DNA of 37,282 nt from Bacillus sp. USDA818B3_A (GCF_009928415.1 NZ_JAABNN010000014.1:1-37282), one strand, 5' to 3'; numbered from the stretch's first letter, positions 17,365 to 25,750 are shown. Notes: generated by a model from the sequence alone, not told the origin. Translations and numbers: made by a program.

Positions 17365-17650
17365 CTTATTTCCATTTACCAGTTAATACCTCTGTTCGAT
17401 CGGTTGCAGTCGAAGGTGTCCTTGATAAATTTGAAATCTCCGTGTACATTTCTTCTGTGATTTTAAAACCGGCAGCTGCTTACGAATCCTCCAACTGGTC
17501 TAAATTACGTGCACCAATGATAGGAGCAGTAACAGCAGGATTAGCCATAAGCCAAGCAACTGCTAAAGTTGCTGGTTTCACATCTTGTTCTTGTGAAAAT
17601 TTGGTGAACTGTTCAGCAGTAACAAAATCTTCCTCGGCAGTAACGGTCTA
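17365..17650 (-). pseudogene. C-terminal third of a different AKR, with internal stop
   Basis: The minus strand translates into a continuous AKR C-terminal part: KPATLAVAWLMANPAVTAPI, then IIGARNLDQLEDS, an in-frame TAA, then AAAGFKITEEMYTEISNLS and the end TGKWK with a natural stop. The N-terminal two thirds with the catalytic residues are missing; similarity stops near 17650. The subfamily differs from the three intact AKRs here, so it is a separate lost gene and not one of their duplicates. Confidence 0.85.
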
Positions 17651-17769
17651 TAATTATGGTAAGATAGGATACTTTCTATTGAATTTAACACAATTTATTG
17701 ATTTTTAAACTTTTCCTACTGTAGTGTTAATTATTCTTCCGAATTTTTCACACTCAAAATATCCCCTAA

Positions 17770-18942
17770 TTAAACCACTTTCTCGTACTTAGCCACCTTA
17801 CTATTAAGGTTAAATGAAACCAACGTAATAATCGCTGCAATAGCGACTGATACTGCCCCGATCCAACTAACTGCATGAACGGATGTATTTTTTACTGCTA
17901 TCCCCCCTATTCCTGCGGCCGCAGCTATGCCTAACTGCATGAAGGAGCCATACAGGCTAAGCATAATTCCTGAAGCTTCTGGAGCAAGCCAGACCAGATT
18001 ATATTGCATTCCTGGACCAGACGACCACGCCGAAAAGGACCATAGCATGAGCAAGGGAATTGCGGTAATAGTAGAACTTGAAATAGTAGATAGCAACACT
18101 AAAGCTATTACATGAACAACCAAGCCCCCGACAAGCGTTCTAGGGTTACCAATCCGATCCGTCATGAATCCACCAAACTTAGATCCTATTAAGGTCGCGA
18201 TACCAAAGGCAAACAAGGCACCACTCACTTCTCGCTCACTCATATATGTAACGGTTAACAGAAATGGGGCAATATAGGAATACATCACCCCATATCCTAA
18301 CTGCCAAAAAAACGTAGCGCCAAGGCCCATTAAGATTTTTGGGTTCTTTAAATAAGATAGTTGCCTTGCAAGAGGTACGGCAGGCCCGTTACTTTGTGCA
18401 GGAATTATTCGCATGATCACGAAGATTGCTAGTATACTAAGAACACCGATCCCCGCAAAAATCAGCTTCCAATCGTATTCGGTGGCTACAAGACGACCAA
18501 TCGGTACACCGATGATGATGGCGGCACTAAATCCAAGAATAACTGTACCAATAGCCCCTGCTTGTTTTTCGGGTGGTGCTAATTTTGCCGCGGCAGTTTT
18601 GGCAGCAATAGCAAACACCCCACTTCCAAGGGCAAGTATAATTCGTGAAAGGATTAGAAAACCAAACCCTGGAAGGGTAAATGTCATTACACTGCCGATT
18701 ACCATTAAAACAAGAGAAAGTATCAATAACTTACGTTGATTTATTTTTGTCGTCGCCATCACGACAAGTGGAGAACCGAACGCATTAGCCATCGCAAATA
18801 CAGTGATTAACTGTCCTGCAGCCGATACCGAAACATGATTCAAGGCAGCGATTTTATCCAAAATACCTGCGATGACGTACTCAGATGTACTAACCATGAA
18901 GGTAATAACTGCCAATAGGTAAATTTTCCAAGTATTTTTTAT
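17770..18942 (-). CDS. MFS exporter (DHA1, AraJ/PbuE-like)
   Basis: A 12-helix major facilitator of about 390 residues. The early sequence VSTSEYVIAGILDKIAALNHVSVSAAGQLITVFAMANAFGSPLV is typical of the AraJ / chloramphenicol-efflux branch, and GGFMTDRIGNPRTLVGGL is the TM8-9 loop. The start is odd: a strong AAGGGGTG site stands 8 nt before an ATA codon at 18942, which opens a typical N-terminus (xKNTWKIYLLAVITF), whereas the nearest standard start is TTG at 18915 with no site, cutting into the first helix. A decayed fragment of a sister gene lies at 4833-5096. Confidence 0.8.
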   Translation of the reverse strand: MKNTWKIYLLAVITFMVSTSEYVIAGILDKIAALNHVSVSAAGQLITVFAMANAFGSPLVVMATTKINQRKLLILSLVLMVIGSVMTFTLPGFGFLILSRIILALGSGVFAIAAKTAAAKLAPPEKQAGAIGTVILGFSAAIIIGVPIGRLVATEYDWKLIFAGIGVLSILAIFVIMRIIPAQSNGPAVPLARQLSYLKNPKILMGLGATFFWQLGYGVMYSYIAPFLLTVTYMSEREVSGALFAFGIATLIGSKFGGFMTDRIGNPRTLVGGLVVHVIALVLLSTISSSTITAIPLLMLWSFSAWSSGPGMQYNLVWLAPEASGIMLSLYGSFMQLGIAAAAGIGGIAVKNTSVHAVSWIGAVSVAIAAIITLVSFNLNSKVAKYEKVV

Positions 18943-19095
18943 GTTATTCTCACCCCTTCAGAAATTCCCACATATATCTACTTCATGCTGGGAAAGGCCT
19001 TTTTGTTGCCTACAAAAGGGCTGCTGTTGGGCGAAATATCACTTTATTTTATAGCAATTTGTGGCAACCTTTATTCTCGCCTCATCATTAAATGT

Positions 19096-19854
19096 TCATT
19101 CACTTTCAGGAATGACTTCATTTACACAACTTAATGCGTTTAGTGTTCTTGGAAAGCCCATATATGGAAGGCAGTGGGTGATGGCGCTGATCAATGTTTC
19201 CTTGTCATTGCCCACATTTTTGTTACCCAGTACATGGGACTTTACTTGGCTTTCACAACCCCCAAGCGTACTAATAATACAGAGTGTCAACAACTCCCTT
19301 GTTTTCAAATCAAGACCGGTACGAGTGTAGAAATCTCCGAAGCAAAAAGCTGAAAGATAATCCTGTATATGCTTTTGATTGGCTGGAGCAGCCTCACGCA
19401 TTTTTGAAATAATATCACCGAAAATCTCTACTTGAACAGCAAGTCCTTTTTCCAAACGGCTGCCTTCATCTACCGTCTTTTGGCTTTCAATTGGTAAAGC
19501 GATATCCTTTGCCTTGAAAACCTCATTGACTTCATTGATGGCATTTAATGTTTTCGGGAATCCGATGTATGGAGCACACTGGTAAACCGCCTCTTTGATT
19601 TCTACAGGTGTCAACCCAACATTTAATGCCGCATCGACATGTGCCTTTAGTTGAGGTAAGGTCTGGTTGGTAGTAAGGACTACCAAAGTGATCAACTCAC
19701 GTTGCTTGTCATCCAGATTACCTTGATAGAAAACTTCACCAAATATGAAGCGACTGAGATTGTCCTGAAGATCAGGATCGGTTGCATATGCCGCTGGTAC
19801 TCCATTTCCAAATAGTTGTCTGTATTTTTCTTCACTTTTTTCAACACGGTTCAT
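19096..19854 (-). CDS. Carboxymuconolactone decarboxylase-family protein (double domain)
   Basis: A 252-residue protein with two CMD domains. Domain 1 holds FGEVFYQGNLDDKQRELITLVVLTTN and YIGFPKTLNAINEV; domain 2 repeats this as FCFGDFYTRTGLDLKTRELLTLCIISTLGGCESQVKSH and YMGFPRTLNALSCVNEV. The pair C...H (CESQVKSH) in domain 2 resembles the AhpD-type redox or catalytic site, while domain 1 lacks Cys. Such proteins act as decarboxylases or peroxide-defence partners; here the redox context favours the latter loosely. AGGAGG precedes the ATG. It is divergent from TetR-3 and driven by that cassette. Confidence 0.85.
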   Translation of the reverse strand: MNRVEKSEEKYRQLFGNGVPAAYATDPDLQDNLSRFIFGEVFYQGNLDDKQRELITLVVLTTNQTLPQLKAHVDAALNVGLTPVEIKEAVYQCAPYIGFPKTLNAINEVNEVFKAKDIALPIESQKTVDEGSRLEKGLAVQVEIFGDIISKMREAAPANQKHIQDYLSAFCFGDFYTRTGLDLKTRELLTLCIISTLGGCESQVKSHVLGNKNVGNDKETLISAITHCLPYMGFPRTLNALSCVNEVIPESE

Positions 19855-19932
19855 AAATAAGCCTCCTGGTTAAAGTAAAATTTCTATTATTATTTCAAAA
19901 AACAGATAAACATAATGCTTTACTAATTAATA

Positions 19933-20060
19933 TTGATTGATTAATCAACATCTGTTTATAATTATAAAAAAGCCATTCATGCTTTCAATGGTTAAAATAT
20001 CGTAATTCGTTGATTACTCAACAAATCAATTAAAATTGTTGATTATCTTTAGAAAGACTG
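19933..20060. promoter_or_regulatory. Control cassette of TetR-3: divergent promoter and operator
   Basis: Rightward promoter TTGATT (19933-19938), spacer 18, TATAAT (19957-19962). The overlapping leftward -10 TATAAT is at 19966-19961 and its -35 TTGAAA at 19988-19983, spacer 16. TCAACAA (20018-20024) and TTGTTGA (20036-20042) are perfect inverted half-sites with an 11-bp spacer. The layout repeats that of the TetR-1 and TetR-2 cassettes, and the distance from the palindrome start to the end of ACAA is 72 bp as in four of the others. Confidence 0.8.
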
Positions 20061-20069
20061 GTGAAAGAA

Positions 20070-20618
20070 TTGTCTAAAGTTGATAGAAGAATAGCCAAAA
20101 GCCAATTAGCTATTAAAAATGCTGTTATTGAACTTATGTCTGAAAATAGTTTTGACGATATTACTATTCAGGATATTGCTGACAGAGCGGATGTGAATCG
20201 TGGAACCATCTATCTTCATTACACGGATAAATATGATCTACTGGATAAGATGATAGAAGAACATATAAATAATCTCAGAGAACTATGCCAATCAGCATCT
20301 GAAATGACGTTTCAAGAAGGAAATTATGTATGGTTCGACTACTTTGAGCATAATTACTTATTCTTTTCTACCATGTTAGCAAGTAAAGGTGCTCCTTATT
20401 TCCGAAGTCGCTTTCTTGATTTAGTCATCGAAGAGTATAAGGATGAAGTGGATATAACAGGAGGAATAAATAACGGTTTAAATGAAGAAGTTATTCTTCA
20501 ATTCTTTGGCTCAGCGATCGTCGGGGCAGTGGAATGGTGGTTCAAAAATGACATGCCTTTGCCAGCTCGTGTCATGGCCGAACAAACGGGGGCATTGTTG
20601 GATAGGAATCTAGAATAG
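20070..20618 (+). CDS. TetR/AcrR family regulator TetR-3
   Basis: A 182-residue paralogue of TetR-1 and TetR-2. The helix-turn-helix ITIQDIADRADVNRGTIYLHY (residues 31-51) carries D41 and N43 where the other two have N41 and S43, on or beside the recognition helix. The ligand part WFDYFEHNYLFFSTMLASKGAPYF and WWFKNDMP are conserved. A TTG at 20070 with GGTGA 5 nt upstream fits the layout of its paralogues; GTG 20061 is the alternative and would add three residues. Divergent from the CMD gene, which it likely represses; the same half-sites in front of the AKR-cupin operon suggest a second target. Confidence 0.88.
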   Translation: MSKVDRRIAKSQLAIKNAVIELMSENSFDDITIQDIADRADVNRGTIYLHYTDKYDLLDKMIEEHINNLRELCQSASEMTFQEGNYVWFDYFEHNYLFFSTMLASKGAPYFRSRFLDLVIEEYKDEVDITGGINNGLNEEVILQFFGSAIVGAVEWWFKNDMPLPARVMAEQTGALLDRNLE

Positions 20619-20624
20619 TAAAGT

Positions 20625-20656
20625 AAAAGAGTAACTACATGAAGTTACTCTTTTTT
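20625..20656 (+). terminator. Terminator of TetR-3
   Basis: AAAAGAGTAACT pairs perfectly with AGTTACTCTTTT around a 6-nt loop, followed by T residues. It starts 7 bp after the stop codon. Confidence 0.9.
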
Positions 20657-20686
20657 ATGTATTTGAATGCTTATTTTAACGATCAC

Positions 20687-20998
20687 TTATCCTCTGAACA
20701 AACTCACTTTCTTCCGATTCGACGTTTGAGACGACCCCTCATCCCCTGAACGGCCTCACTTTCTTCCGATTCGACGTTTGAGACGACCCCTCATCCCTCG
20801 AAAGACCTCGCTTTCTTCCGCTTCGACGCTTGAGACGATCCCTCATCCCCTGAACGGCCTCGCTTTCTTCCGCTTCGACGTTTGAGACATCCCCTCATCC
20901 CCTGAACGATCTCACTTTCTTCCTCTTCGACGCTTGAGACATTCCCTCATCCCCCGAACGGCCTCGCTTTCTTCCCCTTCGATGTTTGAGATGGATGT
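20687..20998. repeat. Six-copy tandem repeat with a 52-bp unit
   Basis: Units start at 20687, 20739, 20791, 20843, 20895 and 20947, all exactly 52 bp. Each holds the blocks TCATCCCCTGAAC, CTTTCTTCCG and TTCGACGTTTGAGAC with point changes but no indels. All six are contiguous with no spacers, so it is not a CRISPR. The length is not a multiple of three, and the minus-strand frames I followed across two adjoining units hit stops, so it does not look coding. GC content is well above the flanks. Function unknown. Confidence 0.9.
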
Positions 20999-21016
20999 AG
21001 AAGGCTCATCTTAACG

Positions 21017-21550
21017 TTATTCACTAACGGAAAATGTAACCTTTACACTATCTGAACCTAGGGCTTCAGTTAGACCTGACGTGTTTTCTATTCGTCCGAG
21101 CTTTATATAGCTGTAGGAGGTATTGAATGTCTTGTAGAAAAGAACAAGACAGTTGTTCCCATAGAGCATTAAATCGCCTGCATTAATCCTGCCTGGACTG
21201 GCTGGCGTATCTGCACGCAGATTACCGGATAAATAATTATATTTTTCATTGCCATTAAGTTCAGACATATCTACTGTTAGCGGCAGCTGTTTAACAAGCG
21301 CTTTTGCTGTGTCGTTATCCTCAAGAGCTGCGGTGAATGTTTTATTTCCAACTATGATATTTATGGTTTTCATTGTTTTCGTCTCCTTCGCGCTATCTGT
21401 TTGGCTTTTATTATGTTCATAGGATGAGTTGTTAGTAGAAACGCTAGATGGTTCGGATGATGTATCCCTTTCTTTATCTGTATGATTACTGCATCCTGTA
21501 AAAGCAAAAATAAAAGAAATCATAAAAAGGATGGAAAGGATTTTCTTCAT
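21017..21550 (-). CDS. Lipoprotein with cyclophilin-like domain
   Basis: A 177-residue exported protein. The N-terminus MKKILSILFMISFIFAFTGC is a lipoprotein signal with lipobox FTGC (acylated Cys20), then a Ser/Thr/Asn-rich linker to about residue 60. The rest, from INIIVGNKTFTAALEDNDTAKALVKQLPLTVDMSELNGNEKY through ASPGRINAGDLMLYGNNCLVLFYKTF, is the cyclophilin-like (PF18050-type) fold. This family lacks proven prolyl isomerase activity; it occurs next to redox and NADPH-dependent enzymes. An SDR gene lies upstream on the same strand with a 51-bp gap, so they may be co-transcribed. Confidence 0.82.
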   Translation of the reverse strand: MKKILSILFMISFIFAFTGCSNHTDKERDTSSEPSSVSTNNSSYEHNKSQTDSAKETKTMKTINIIVGNKTFTAALEDNDTAKALVKQLPLTVDMSELNGNEKYNYLSGNLRADTPASPGRINAGDLMLYGNNCLVLFYKTFNTSYSYIKLGRIENTSGLTEALGSDSVKVTFSVSE

Positions 21551-21601
21551 TCTATCTGCTCCTCTTATTGCTAAGCTTTATACCAATTTGCTCAGGTATT
21601 G

Positions 21602-22309
21602 TTACCAATCTATACTTTTTCCATCTCTGAAGAATTCCCCATTTGGGCCCTCAGGCCCAATGGTCGCTAACCACAGGATAGACTCAGCCGCTTGCTTAGG
21701 AGTTCTTGGAGCAGATGGTCCTCCCATATCTGAGCTCACCCATCCCGGATCAACTGCATTTATTTTGATATCACCATTGACCTCTGAAGCTACCAATCGT
21801 GTTAATCCATTTAAGGCAAATTTAGACAACTTATAAGCGCCTTCTCCTGGATATGACATATCGCTCATCGCCCCATATTCCGAGGAAACATTAATAATTC
21901 TCCCATATCCTTGTTTTTCCATGAGAGGAATAAAGGAACGTACACAATGGTATGGGCCGAAGAAATTGGTTGTCATTGTTCTCTCCAGAATGGAAGGGTC
22001 CATTGCCACTAACTTTTTATTTTCCTCCAGATACACGCCAGCATTATTAATCAATACGTCTAATCTTCCATACCGCTCATTTACTGTAATGGCAGCTTGA
22101 TGGATACTATCTTGATTATTTACATCCACCTCTACAAACGAGACATCCAATTTGGATTCCTTCAGTTTTTGTACAGCTTCATGCCCCTTCTCTGGATCCC
22201 GGCATGCCAAAATCACCTTAAACCCTTTCAGCGCCAATTGCTTGACCAGCTCAAATCCAATTCCTCGATTCCCGCCGGTGACAAGTGCAACTTTTATATC
22301 TTTTAACAT
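21602..22309 (-). CDS. SDR, carbonyl-reductase-like
   Basis: A 235-residue classical SDR. TGGNRGIG (residues about 11-18) is the NADP-binding loop and the following basic RDP (ACRDPEKG) suggests NADPH preference. INNAGVY is the NNAG motif, VSSEYG carries the catalytic Ser, and AYKLSK the Tyr-x-x-x-Lys pair. The order fits carbonyl reductase CBR1-like enzymes that reduce ketones and quinones. GGAGG is 7 nt before the ATG. The MFS gene 22364-23533 ends 54 bp upstream on the same strand, so MFS, SDR and the lipoprotein may form one transcript. Confidence 0.85.
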   Translation of the reverse strand: MLKDIKVALVTGGNRGIGFELVKQLALKGFKVILACRDPEKGHEAVQKLKESKLDVSFVEVDVNNQDSIHQAAITVNERYGRLDVLINNAGVYLEENKKLVAMDPSILERTMTTNFFGPYHCVRSFIPLMEKQGYGRIINVSSEYGAMSDMSYPGEGAYKLSKFALNGLTRLVASEVNGDIKINAVDPGWVSSDMGGPSAPRTPKQAAESILWLATIGPEGPNGEFFRDGKSIDW

Positions 22310-22363
22310 TTTAAATCCTCCTTTCAGATTGAGTGGTAAATAACATCCTATAAGATATACATC

Positions 22364-23533
22364 TTATTTTGAAAGTTGTTGTGCAGGGGTAAACATATAG
22401 TTTCTTAATAAAATAGTTACTAAACTTAGTATTAAAGATAGGAATCCCACCAATACAACGTATTCAGTGCCCATATCCGAGATAATTAACCCGCCTACAG
22501 CTGCGCCAAATGTTGTACCTAAATTAGCGGATGTTAAAAATAAGCCATTAGCGAAATCAGGAGCTTCGGGAGCGGATGACGTAATCCAATATTGGTTAAT
22601 ATTGCCCCCTATTCCAGCTAAAATCCCCCAAATTAAAGTAATGATAGCCATTGGTACGGTAAATTGTCCAAAAAAGAATAATAGGATGTATACAACTCCC
22701 AATGCAAAAGGATATGTCATTACAGATTTGATCGCATTTTTAGTAAGTAACTTCCCTGCGAGAATGGTTCCAATAATATTGGCTCCACCGAATACAAATA
22801 ATATTAGACTAATGGTATTGGAAGACATATTCGTAACAGTTTTCAGATAATCCGCAAGATAACTATAAACTCCAAATACAGCTGAGTTTAATAAAATGAC
22901 AGCCATAATCGAAAGCCAAGTAAGAGGCTTTTTTAAAACAGAAACTTGTGCTCCGTAAGAAAGTCTTTCCTTAACAGGCAGAGAAGGTATAAATAGTAAG
23001 GTAGCCACGAATGCCATAATATTTACAACAGCAAAGAAACCAAGTGCCATCTGTAAAGAAGCTGCACTAGCAATAAAACTTGCAATTGGTACCCCGACTA
23101 CCATACCAGCCGACACTCCTATAAATACCTTGGCAACAGCTTTTGGCGCTTCTTCTTTACTTACTGAGGCAGCCGCTACTGTAAAGGCCAAAGAACAATA
23201 GATGGGATGAAAAAAGGCTGGAATGATTCGAGCAAGTAATAGAATGGTAAAGTTTGATGTAAATATGGATACAATGTTTCCCAAAACGAAAACACCTAGT
23301 ACAAGTAACATGACCTTCTTCCGGTTGATCCCTGAAAATAATAAAGGCATCGTTGGACCAGATACGGCAACAACAAGGGCAAAAAAACTTACCAGCCATC
23401 CTGCTTTTGTTACACTGACATGAAAGTGATCAGCAATGGAAGGCAATATCCCAATAACCCCCATTTCGGTATTTAAGATGCCAAAGACTCCAATCGTTAA
23501 TATAAAAATGAGTAAATTTTTTTGTTTTTGCAA
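22364..23533 (-). CDS. MFS exporter, DHA1 family (copy 1)
   Basis: A 389-residue, 12-helix transporter opening NLLIFILTIGVFGILNTEMGVIGILPSIADHF, the conserved TM1 of DHA1 sugar/drug efflux proteins. GPTMPLLFSGINRKKVM is the TM2-3 motif A variant, and PEAPDFANGLFLTSANLGTTFGAAVGGLII is the TM11 region. The start is TTG with GGAGG 7 nt upstream. It is strongly similar to the gene at 25751-26920 over its whole length, and part of the upstream DNA is also alike, so the two come from a recent duplication. Substrate not known. Confidence 0.87.
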   Translation of the reverse strand: MQKQKNLLIFILTIGVFGILNTEMGVIGILPSIADHFHVSVTKAGWLVSFFALVVAVSGPTMPLLFSGINRKKVMLLVLGVFVLGNIVSIFTSNFTILLLARIIPAFFHPIYCSLAFTVAAASVSKEEAPKAVAKVFIGVSAGMVVGVPIASFIASAASLQMALGFFAVVNIMAFVATLLFIPSLPVKERLSYGAQVSVLKKPLTWLSIMAVILLNSAVFGVYSYLADYLKTVTNMSSNTISLILFVFGGANIIGTILAGKLLTKNAIKSVMTYPFALGVVYILLFFFGQFTVPMAIITLIWGILAGIGGNINQYWITSSAPEAPDFANGLFLTSANLGTTFGAAVGGLIISDMGTEYVVLVGFLSLILSLVTILLRNYMFTPAQQLSK

Positions 23534-23648
23534 AGAGGTTCCTCCAAACTCTTCCTTTAATTGACTTTTTCAATGTGAACGGTGAAATACCCATTAATAT
23601 TTTCAAAATTTTCTTTTCCAGAATCCCCATAACCTTTATAAAAAGATG

Positions 23649-23675
23649 GCTAATTTCCCTATAAGAAAAATTAGC
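23649..23675 (-). terminator. Terminator of the DUF4405 gene
   Basis: GCTAATTT (23649-23656) pairs with AAATTAGC (23668-23675), and a T-rich stretch follows on the minus strand. It lies just past the end of the restored DUF4405 frame. Confidence 0.55.
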
Positions 23676-23680
23676 AACGA

Positions 23681-24371
23681 TTAGATTGTCTGTTCTGCTC
23701 TTGTTTCCTGCTTTTGGATAAATTTTAAAGTATAATGTGTCCCACAAATATAGATTCCCATAATAGATAAGTGATCAATTAAAAAAACTAGAGTAGAATT
23801 ATCATTGAACCAATTACCAAAAGGATTATAAATGAATAGCTTTGAACCCATTTCTCTCTTACAAGGAAGCATGCACCCCATAGGCAACAATTAACACCGC
23901 CAAAATACGCACCCCAATGGTACGGATACGGCTCGTACCGCTAATTCCCGTCATCCTCCGCACTGAATTGATAATCATAATCCAGGAAAATCCTACATGT
24001 ACTGCCATGATAATAAATCCCCAATAAGCAGTCTTGATATGTAATTGCCGAAGCATCATGTCGTTTTTTATAGAAATATGGGGAAATAAATCATTTGAAA
24101 TTAGTACAGCACTTATCATCATCACTGCCATCGTTACAAGAAAAAGTAGATTGATCACTATTTGTAGTTTGCCCCGTAAATGATGACTCCCCTTTAAGAT
24201 CATTTTATACCAACGTCTATTCAATAAATTATGAACGATAAATAATAGAAGCACGACAACTCCAACGAGCTCATGTATTTTATTTCCGGTAATATAGTAA
24301 GCCATTGTTATCACCATGAGAACTGTCATAACAACGTCATTTACTAGCTTGAATAACATCTTTCGATTCAC
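23681..24371 (-). pseudogene. DUF4405 membrane cytochrome b-like protein, frameshifted
   Basis: The first frame encodes about four helices with paired His in HELVGVVVLLLFIVHN and LHIKTAYWGFIIMAVHVG, the pattern expected for haem b between helices. It ends ...VAYGVHASL at a TAA (23861-23859). Skipping one base at this stop gives KREMGSKLFIYNP and IDHLSIMGIYICGTHYTLKF, the normal C-terminal part of DUF4405 proteins, down to 23681. So one extra base breaks an otherwise intact gene of about 230 residues. GTG 24371 is chosen for its GAGGTGA site. It follows the P460 gene by 81 bp. It may be a recent pseudogene, a sequencing error or, less likely, a programmed shift. Confidence 0.8.
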
Positions 24372-24452
24372 AGAATTCACCTCTTTCCCTAGACTAATAG
24401 ATTGTGTTTCCATTGTGTGCATTAAAAATATCTTTTAATGGCAACATAACCA

Positions 24453-25187
24453 TTAGCTTTCATATTGCTGTAAATACATCTTCAACAAAACATCCTGAAT
24501 CCTTTTCGCTTTTTCCTCATCATCTATTAATTTACTTTCTTCAATATTTACATCCTTAGAAATCTTCATATGAGCAGTTACCTTCCAGTGATCTGAAGGG
24601 ATGGATGCAATTAGGGATTCTGAGCTGCTGTTCTTCGAAACTTTTCCTAAATCAAACTCTTTCATTTGATCTAATGAATTTAAATATTCATCCCTTTCCT
24701 CATTTGCGTGGCAAGTAAAGCAACGGCCAATATTATCTTCAGCCACTTCCCTATCAGGAGTAAAATGCTGGTATTCCCATTCCCCATTTCGTTCTTCCGG
24801 CGAATATTGGGAACCCCAGCCTTTACGCTTTTCCATCACTAAATAGTGTTCAATCTCTCCATCCTTATATCCTACAAGAGTAATAATGGTGCCGCTCGGA
24901 AGCTCCTTTCCGTTCTGCACTGCTTCAATCGCTTCCTTCTTATTTACGTAGATATCTTCATGAATATCTCCTCGATCGTAAGTGGCAAACACGGTTCCCT
25001 TTTCAAGGTCTTTAGGAAATTTAACAAGGTTAGCCCCTGATCCAATCTCAGCGTATTCCCCAGACTCCGCCCCAGAGGAACTCTCTTTTTCTTGAGAAAT
25101 GACCTTTATTTCAGTATCATTGTCGTTGCAAGCAGTAAGGGTGAGGGCTAGCAGTAAGGCAAATAGAAGAATTATTCGTTTTTTCAT
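24453..25187 (-). CDS. Cytochrome P460-family c-type lipoprotein
   Basis: A 244-residue exported protein. The signal KKRIILLFALLLALTLTAC has lipobox LTAC (Cys20), so it is anchored on the outer face of the membrane. The body fits the cytochrome P460 fold: FPKDLEKGTVFATYDRGDIHEDIYVNKKEA, GTIITLVGYKDGEIEHYLVMEKRKGWG, and a single c-type haem motif CFTCH in NIGRCFTCHANEERDEY. Family members include hydroxylamine-oxidising P460 and cytochrome c'-beta that binds NO; activity here is not known. The C-terminal tail after the haem motif is about 80 residues and rich in charged residues. AGGAGG stands before the ATG. It is followed by a DUF4405 gene, a plausible membrane electron partner. Confidence 0.82.
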   Translation of the reverse strand: MKKRIILLFALLLALTLTACNDNDTEIKVISQEKESSSGAESGEYAEIGSGANLVKFPKDLEKGTVFATYDRGDIHEDIYVNKKEAIEAVQNGKELPSGTIITLVGYKDGEIEHYLVMEKRKGWGSQYSPEERNGEWEYQHFTPDREVAEDNIGRCFTCHANEERDEYLNSLDQMKEFDLGKVSKNSSSESLIASIPSDHWKVTAHMKISKDVNIEESKLIDDEEKAKRIQDVLLKMYLQQYES

Positions 25188-25331
25188 CTCCTTTTCCTCC
25201 TCCAAGTTTTGTTTTTGTTGTTTCGCAACCGATGCTACTCAAATTTCACTTGATGCACACATAATTACAATAACTTTATTTTTAATAGTAGAAATACTAA
25301 TGCCATTCTTTCTACTGTTGTTATTACTATT

Positions 25332-25440
25332 TATTCTAGCTACCGACCTTTGATATAGCTAATGCTTATATCTTATATCATGATATGCTTGATGAGCATT
25401 TCAAAAACATACATACTAAAACATCATAACGGAGGGCGTT
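25332..25440. promoter_or_regulatory. LysR-type control region copied from the intact LysR locus
   Basis: The DNA is closely similar to 28421-28534, sharing ATATCTTATATCA, GATATGCTTGATG and the GCAT block. GATATGC-N7-GCATTTC is a decayed form of the perfect pair in front of the intact LysR gene. It lies between the P460 gene and the LysR relic, so the intact LysR may still act here in trans. Confidence 0.6.
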
Positions 25441-25442
25441 TT

Positions 25443-25545
25443 TTGGAACTAAGAGTTTTGCGCTATTTTCATACTGTTGTAAGAGAAGGAAGCATTACGG
25501 ATGCCGCTGTTTTTTGCACAGCCAAACTTATCAAGATAATTAAAC
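25443..25545 (+). pseudogene. 5' relic of a LysR-type regulator gene
   Basis: The remnant starts TTGGAACTAAGAG and reads LELRVLRYFHTVVREGSITDAA, the same as the N-terminus of the LysR protein at 28535 (MELRVLRYFLTVAREGSMTAAA). A deletion of about 9 bp and changes remove part of the helix-turn-helix, then similarity ends near 25545. The original ATG has become TTG. A terminator-like hairpin (AGAGG...CCTCT then T run, about 25566-25602) follows. It is a dead duplicate. Confidence 0.85.
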
Positions 25546-25750
25546 CGTGCTTCCATCAAGTAAAGAGGCACACCAGTGTAGGCGTGCCCTCTAATTTTTT
25601 ATTACTAGGAATACTCGTTATTCATTCCCCTTTGTGCTGATGTCGATCACAAATCGATACAGGTCATCTGATTCTGGTTCATGCTCCAAGGCTTCATCAG
25701 GGATGAAAAATCAATAATTACTAGAATACTTTTATAAATTGTTGAGTTCA

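Noticed and set aside
20687..20998. CRISPR-like array
   Set aside because: The 52-bp units are contiguous without unique spacers, and no cas genes are near.
23859..23895. Programmed +1 frameshift of the prfB type
   Set aside because: The GGGGTG block is 9 nt from the shift site, not 3, and the slippery codon is not CTT-TGA; a simple one-base mutation or error is more likely.
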